A DNA stretch of 64,000 nucleotides from Deltaproteobacteria bacterium. GTDB lineage: Bacteria > Desulfobacterota > Desulfuromonadia > Desulfuromonadales > JAAYDE01. The stretch lies in assembly GCA_012729375.1 (NCBI GenBank), contig JAAYDE010000135.1:20271-84270 (forward strand). The letters run 5' to 3'. A model generated the notes under the pieces. The model did no database searches, was not told the origin of the DNA, and was given only the letters and a program-made list of their open reading frames with translations. The position numbers were made by a program, and so were the translations under genes. Below, piece by piece: positions 60,652-64,000 of this stretch. Every line of letters begins with the position of its first letter. Position 1 is the stretch's first letter.

Positions 60652-62958
60652 TCAAATTTCCACCCTGCGCAGCCGCAGGGCGTTGGTCACCACCGACACC
60701 GAGCTGAAGCTCATGGCGGCGGCGGCGAGCATCGGGCTCAGCAGGATGCCGAAAACGGGGTAGAGCACGCCGGCGGCGACGGGCACTCCGCAGAGGTTGT
60801 AGAAAAAGGCGAAAAAGAGGTTCTGGCGGATGTTGCGCAGGGTCGCCTGGCTGAGGCGGCGGGCGCGGAGGATGCCGTTGAGATCCCCTCTGACCAGGGT
60901 GATGCCGGCGCTCTCCATGGCTACGTCGGTACCGCTGCCCATAGCGATGCCGACCTCGGCCTGGGCCAGGGCTGGGGCGTCGTTGACGCCGTCACCGGCC
61001 ATCGCCACCTTGCTTCCCTGCTGCTGCAGCTTGCGAATCACCTCGGCCTTGCGGTCGGGGAGCACTTCCGCTTCCACTTCGTCGATCCCCAGACGATCGG
61101 CCACAGCTTCCGCTGTCGTCCGGCTGTCTCCCGTCAGCATGACGATGCGCAAGCCTTCATCGCGAAGCCGGCGGATCGCTTCGGGGGTGGTTTCCTTGAT
61201 CGGATCGGCCACGCCCAACAGCCCCATGATTTTTGTCTCGACCAGAAAAAACATCACCGTCTGACCCTTTTTACGCAGCTCTTCCGCCTTTTTCAGCCAG
61301 GAACCCGCGGCGCTTCCCAACTCCTCCACCAGGCGCAGGTTGCCGAGAGCGACGGCCTGGCCGTCGATTATCCCGCTGACCCCCTTGCCGGGAAGGGCGC
61401 TGAATTGCGCCGTTTTTTCAAAGGGAAGATTTCTTTCTTTGGCGGCGGCGATGATGGCGGCGGCCAACGGGTGCTCGCTCCCCTGTTCGAGACCGGCGGC
61501 GAGGGCGAGAAGCTTGTTTTCGTCCACGCCTTCCGCCGCCAGGAGGCCGACCAGCTTGGGCTTGCCTTCCGTCAGGGTGCCGGTTTTGTCCACTACCAGG
61601 GTGTCGACCTCCCGCAGCCGTTCGATGGCTTCGGCGTTTTTGAACAGCACTCCGAGGCCGGCGCCGCGGCCGCTGGCCACGGTGATCGACATCGGCGTGG
61701 CGAGTCCGAGGGCGCAGGGGCAGGCGATGATCAGCACCGCAACGGCGTTGACCAAGGCGTAGGTCAGGCGCGGCTCGGGTCCGACCAAGGCCCAGACGAT
61801 GAAAGCGATCACAGCGACGGCGACCACGGCGGGGACGAACCAGGCCGCCACTTGGTCCGCCAGGTTCTGGATCGGCGCCCGGCTGCGCTGAGCTTCGGCC
61901 ACCATCTGGACGATGCGCGCCAGCAGCGTGTCCGATCCCACCTTTTCCGCCGTCATGATCAGAGAGCCGGTGCCGTTGACGGTGGCGCCGATAAGGCGGT
62001 CCCCGGTCTGTTTTTCCACCGGAATCGATTCGCCGGTGACCATCGATTCATCCACGGCGCTGGCGCCCTCCACAACGAGACCGTCCACCGGCACCTTTTC
62101 TCCGGGGCGGATGCGCAGACGATCACCCTGGCAAACATCCTCCAGAGGAATATCCTCCTCGGCCCCGTCGGCGCCTATGCGGCGCGCCGTTTTCGGTGCC
62201 AGATCGAGGAGGGCACGGATGGCGGCGCCGGTTTTTTCGCGGGCGCGGAGTTCCATGACCTGGCCCATGAGTACCAGGGTGATGATGACGGCGGCGGCCT
62301 CGAAGTAGACCGCGACATGGCCCTGATGATCCTGGAAAGAGGGCGGGAAAAGGCCGGGAAAAAGGGTGGCGACGACGCTGTAGGCATAGGCGACCCCGGT
62401 ACCGATGGCGATCAGGGTGAACATGTTGAGGTTGAAGCCGAAAAGGGATTTCCAGCCGCGGACAAAGAAGATTGAGCCACCCCAGAGTACCACCGGGGTG
62501 GCCAGCAGCAGTTCCAGCCAGGGCTGCATTTCGGCGGAGATGAACTTGCGGATCGGCAGCCCGACCATCGGTCCCATGGCAAGGATGAAGATGGGGATGG
62601 TCAGGGCCAGGCAGACCCGGAAGCGGCGGGTCATCTCTTTGAGTTCCAAGTTTTCCTGGGGCTCCAGGGAAAACTCCATCGGGTCGAGGGCCATGCCGCA
62701 TTTGGGGCAGTCGGCGGGGCCTTCGGTGATGATCTCCGGGTGCATGGGACAGGTGTATTTTCCTCCCGGTTTGGTAGCTGCGGCGAGTTTTTCCCGGGCG
62801 CTGCCGGAGAGCCATCCTTGCGGATCGCTTGTGAATTTTTCCAGGCACTTGAGGGAGCAAAAGTAATAGACGGTGCCATTATATTCGGTTTGGCCCGCGC
62901 ATTTCTCGGGGCCGGCTTCCATTCCGCATATCGGATCTTTGGGCATCATAAACTCCAA
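60652..62958 (-). CDS. copA: Heavy-metal (Cu/Ag-type) translocating P1B-ATPase with YHS and HMBD N-terminal domains
   Basis: PICGMEAG...[11 protein letters not shown] (YHS); [71 protein letters not shown]. Confidence 0.9.
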   Translation of the reverse strand: MEFMMPKDPICGMEAGPEKCAGQTEYNGTVYYFCSLKCLEKFTSDPQGWLSGSAREKLAAATKPGGKYTCPMHPEIITEGPADCPKCGMALDPMEFSLEPQENLELKEMTRRFRVCLALTIPIFILAMGPMVGLPIRKFISAEMQPWLELLLATPVVLWGGSIFFVRGWKSLFGFNLNMFTLIAIGTGVAYAYSVVATLFPGLFPPSFQDHQGHVAVYFEAAAVIITLVLMGQVMELRAREKTGAAIRALLDLAPKTARRIGADGAEEDIPLEDVCQGDRLRIRPGEKVPVDGLVVEGASAVDESMVTGESIPVEKQTGDRLIGATVNGTGSLIMTAEKVGSDTLLARIVQMVAEAQRSRAPIQNLADQVAAWFVPAVVAVAVIAFIVWALVGPEPRLTYALVNAVAVLIIACPCALGLATPMSITVASGRGAGLGVLFKNAEAIERLREVDTLVVDKTGTLTEGKPKLVGLLAAEGVDENKLLALAAGLEQGSEHPLAAAIIAAAKERNLPFEKTAQFSALPGKGVSGIIDGQAVALGNLRLVEELGSAAGSWLKKAEELRKKGQTVMFFLVETKIMGLLGVADPIKETTPEAIRRLRDEGLRIVMLTGDSRTTAEAVADRLGIDEVEAEVLPDRKAEVIRKLQQQGSKVAMAGDGVNDAPALAQAEVGIAMGSGTDVAMESAGITLVRGDLNGILRARRLSQATLRNIRQNLFFAFFYNLCGVPVAAGVLYPVFGILLSPMLAAAAMSFSSVSVVTNALRLRRVEI

Positions 62959-63037
62959 AAAAAATTAGTCTTAAGGAATATTTTTATTTTAACAAACCGC
63001 GAGAACTGTTTTCATCTTTTTTCCAGACTTCATTTTA

Positions 63038-63808
63038 TCAACGGATCAGATAGGCGATAGCGACGGAGAGAACCAAAGCCAGGAAGAGAAAACGGATCAG
63101 GCGGCTGCCGCCGCGCAGAGCGACGCGGGCGCCGATCTGGGAGCCGAGGGCGGTGGCCAGGGTCAGGGGGATGCCGAGTTCCCAGTTGACGAAATCCTTG
63201 ACAATGAAGGCCGGCAAAGAGGCGATACAGATGATCAGGTTGGGGATTTTGGAGGTGGCCACGGCCTGGAGGAAGGAGTTGCCCCCCAGGTAGACCAGCA
63301 CGAAGATGATCAGAATGTTGGTGCCGGCGCCGAACAGGCCGGTGTAGAGGCCGATCAGAATGCCGCAGGCGAGATTGAGGAGATCCTGTTTCCAGGTAAG
63401 ATCGATGGCGGCTTCGGCCAGGCCGGTCTCCTTTTTCCAGAGGGTGATGAGCGAGATCGCCAGCATCGAGAGGCCGACCACCTTCTTCAGCACCAACTCG
63501 TCCATGGAGGTGGCCCACAGGGCGCCGAGGTGGGCGCAGAGCACTGCCGCCAGGGTGAAGGGAACCACCAGCCGCGGCCGCAGGGCGCCGCTGCGGCTGA
63601 AGAGCAGAATCGGGCCGATCTCGCGGCCGATGACCGAAAGTTTGGCGGTGCCGATGGCGGCGTGCAAGGGCAGGCCGAGGAAGTTGAGCAGCGGCACCAG
63701 GACGAAGAGAGTGCTTCCCAGAATCGCCCCGAAGATCCCCATGACCAGGCCGACGGCGCAGACCAGGAGGTAATGGATCAGGGGAAAGTGGAGTTCCATG
63801 GGGCTCAA
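63038..63808 (-). CDS. TauE/SafE (TSUP) family permease
   Basis: Multi-TM protein with GIFGAILGSTLFVLVPLLNFLGLPLHAAIGTAKLSVIG and GIYTGLFGAGTNI-type repeats. Confidence 0.85.
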   Translation of the reverse strand: MSPMELHFPLIHYLLVCAVGLVMGIFGAILGSTLFVLVPLLNFLGLPLHAAIGTAKLSVIGREIGPILLFSRSGALRPRLVVPFTLAAVLCAHLGALWATSMDELVLKKVVGLSMLAISLITLWKKETGLAEAAIDLTWKQDLLNLACGILIGLYTGLFGAGTNILIIFVLVYLGGNSFLQAVATSKIPNLIICIASLPAFIVKDFVNWELGIPLTLATALGSQIGARVALRGGSRLIRFLFLALVLSVAIAYLIR

Positions 63809-64000
63809 CTAAAGGAGAAAGGAAAACAAAGGATCATCTGTTGCCGGGGGTGTACGGCGCTTTTTGATTGCAAGCCGATTTTTTTGTTTTCTAAACGGAA
63901 CAACAACGCCGTCCCGCCGCGGAATTCACCCCCCAAATCGGCAAACTATATCAAGACCGAATTAGGTTCCAGAAAATTTTTGATTTTTTGTTGACTTAAA

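Noticed and set aside
60649-62475. 608-aa plus-strand ORF antisense to the P-type ATPase
   Set aside because: Shadow ORF with low-complexity G/D/Q/H composition; the sense strand is an intact ATPase

Overview
The window is a contiguous piece of a bacterial chromosome. Gene content and style suggest a Desulfuromonadales/Geobacter-like deltaproteobacterium (inference, not tested). Almost all of it is coding core genome. Recognisable blocks: lptF/lptG; an IHF/HU protein; a Na/Pi cotransporter; PaaK plus an ACT protein; tRNA-Pro(GGG); a B12/radical-SAM-type protein; a membrane polyferredoxin plus Tat-type DUF362 protein, divergent from a sigma54 enhancer-binding protein; hsp20-hsp20-clpB; a complete pst-phoU and phoB-phoR cluster; cynS; a DEAD-box helicase; DnaJ; ilvE; amtB; a split glutamate synthase; ttcA-like plus a SpoIIE phosphatase; glnE-mtnA; gatCAB; an OmpA-like lipoprotein; a stress-protein region (UspA plus helical proteins); a methyltransferase; DUF4197; a cytochrome c'-like protein; a CopA-type P-ATPase; and a TauE/SafE permease. 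I saw no CRISPR array, phage, IS element or rRNA. The most interesting unexplained signals are: (i) a structured region between two divergent genes at 27.39-27.80 kb, with a possible dispersed repeat, a nested hairpin and an intrinsic terminator that neither flanking gene needs; (ii) an inverted-repeat cluster plus sigma54-like promoter between the sigma54 activator and hsp20-hsp20-clpB; (iii) a good -24/-12 promoter before an amtB with no adjacent glnK; (iv) a cytochrome c'-like protein whose CxxCH motif lacks its first Cys by one transition; (v) 11-bp-phased CTTTGTTAG repeats before pstS; (vi) a radical SAM protein with a CX4CX2C motif. Everything was read by eye; no homology search or folding software was run.
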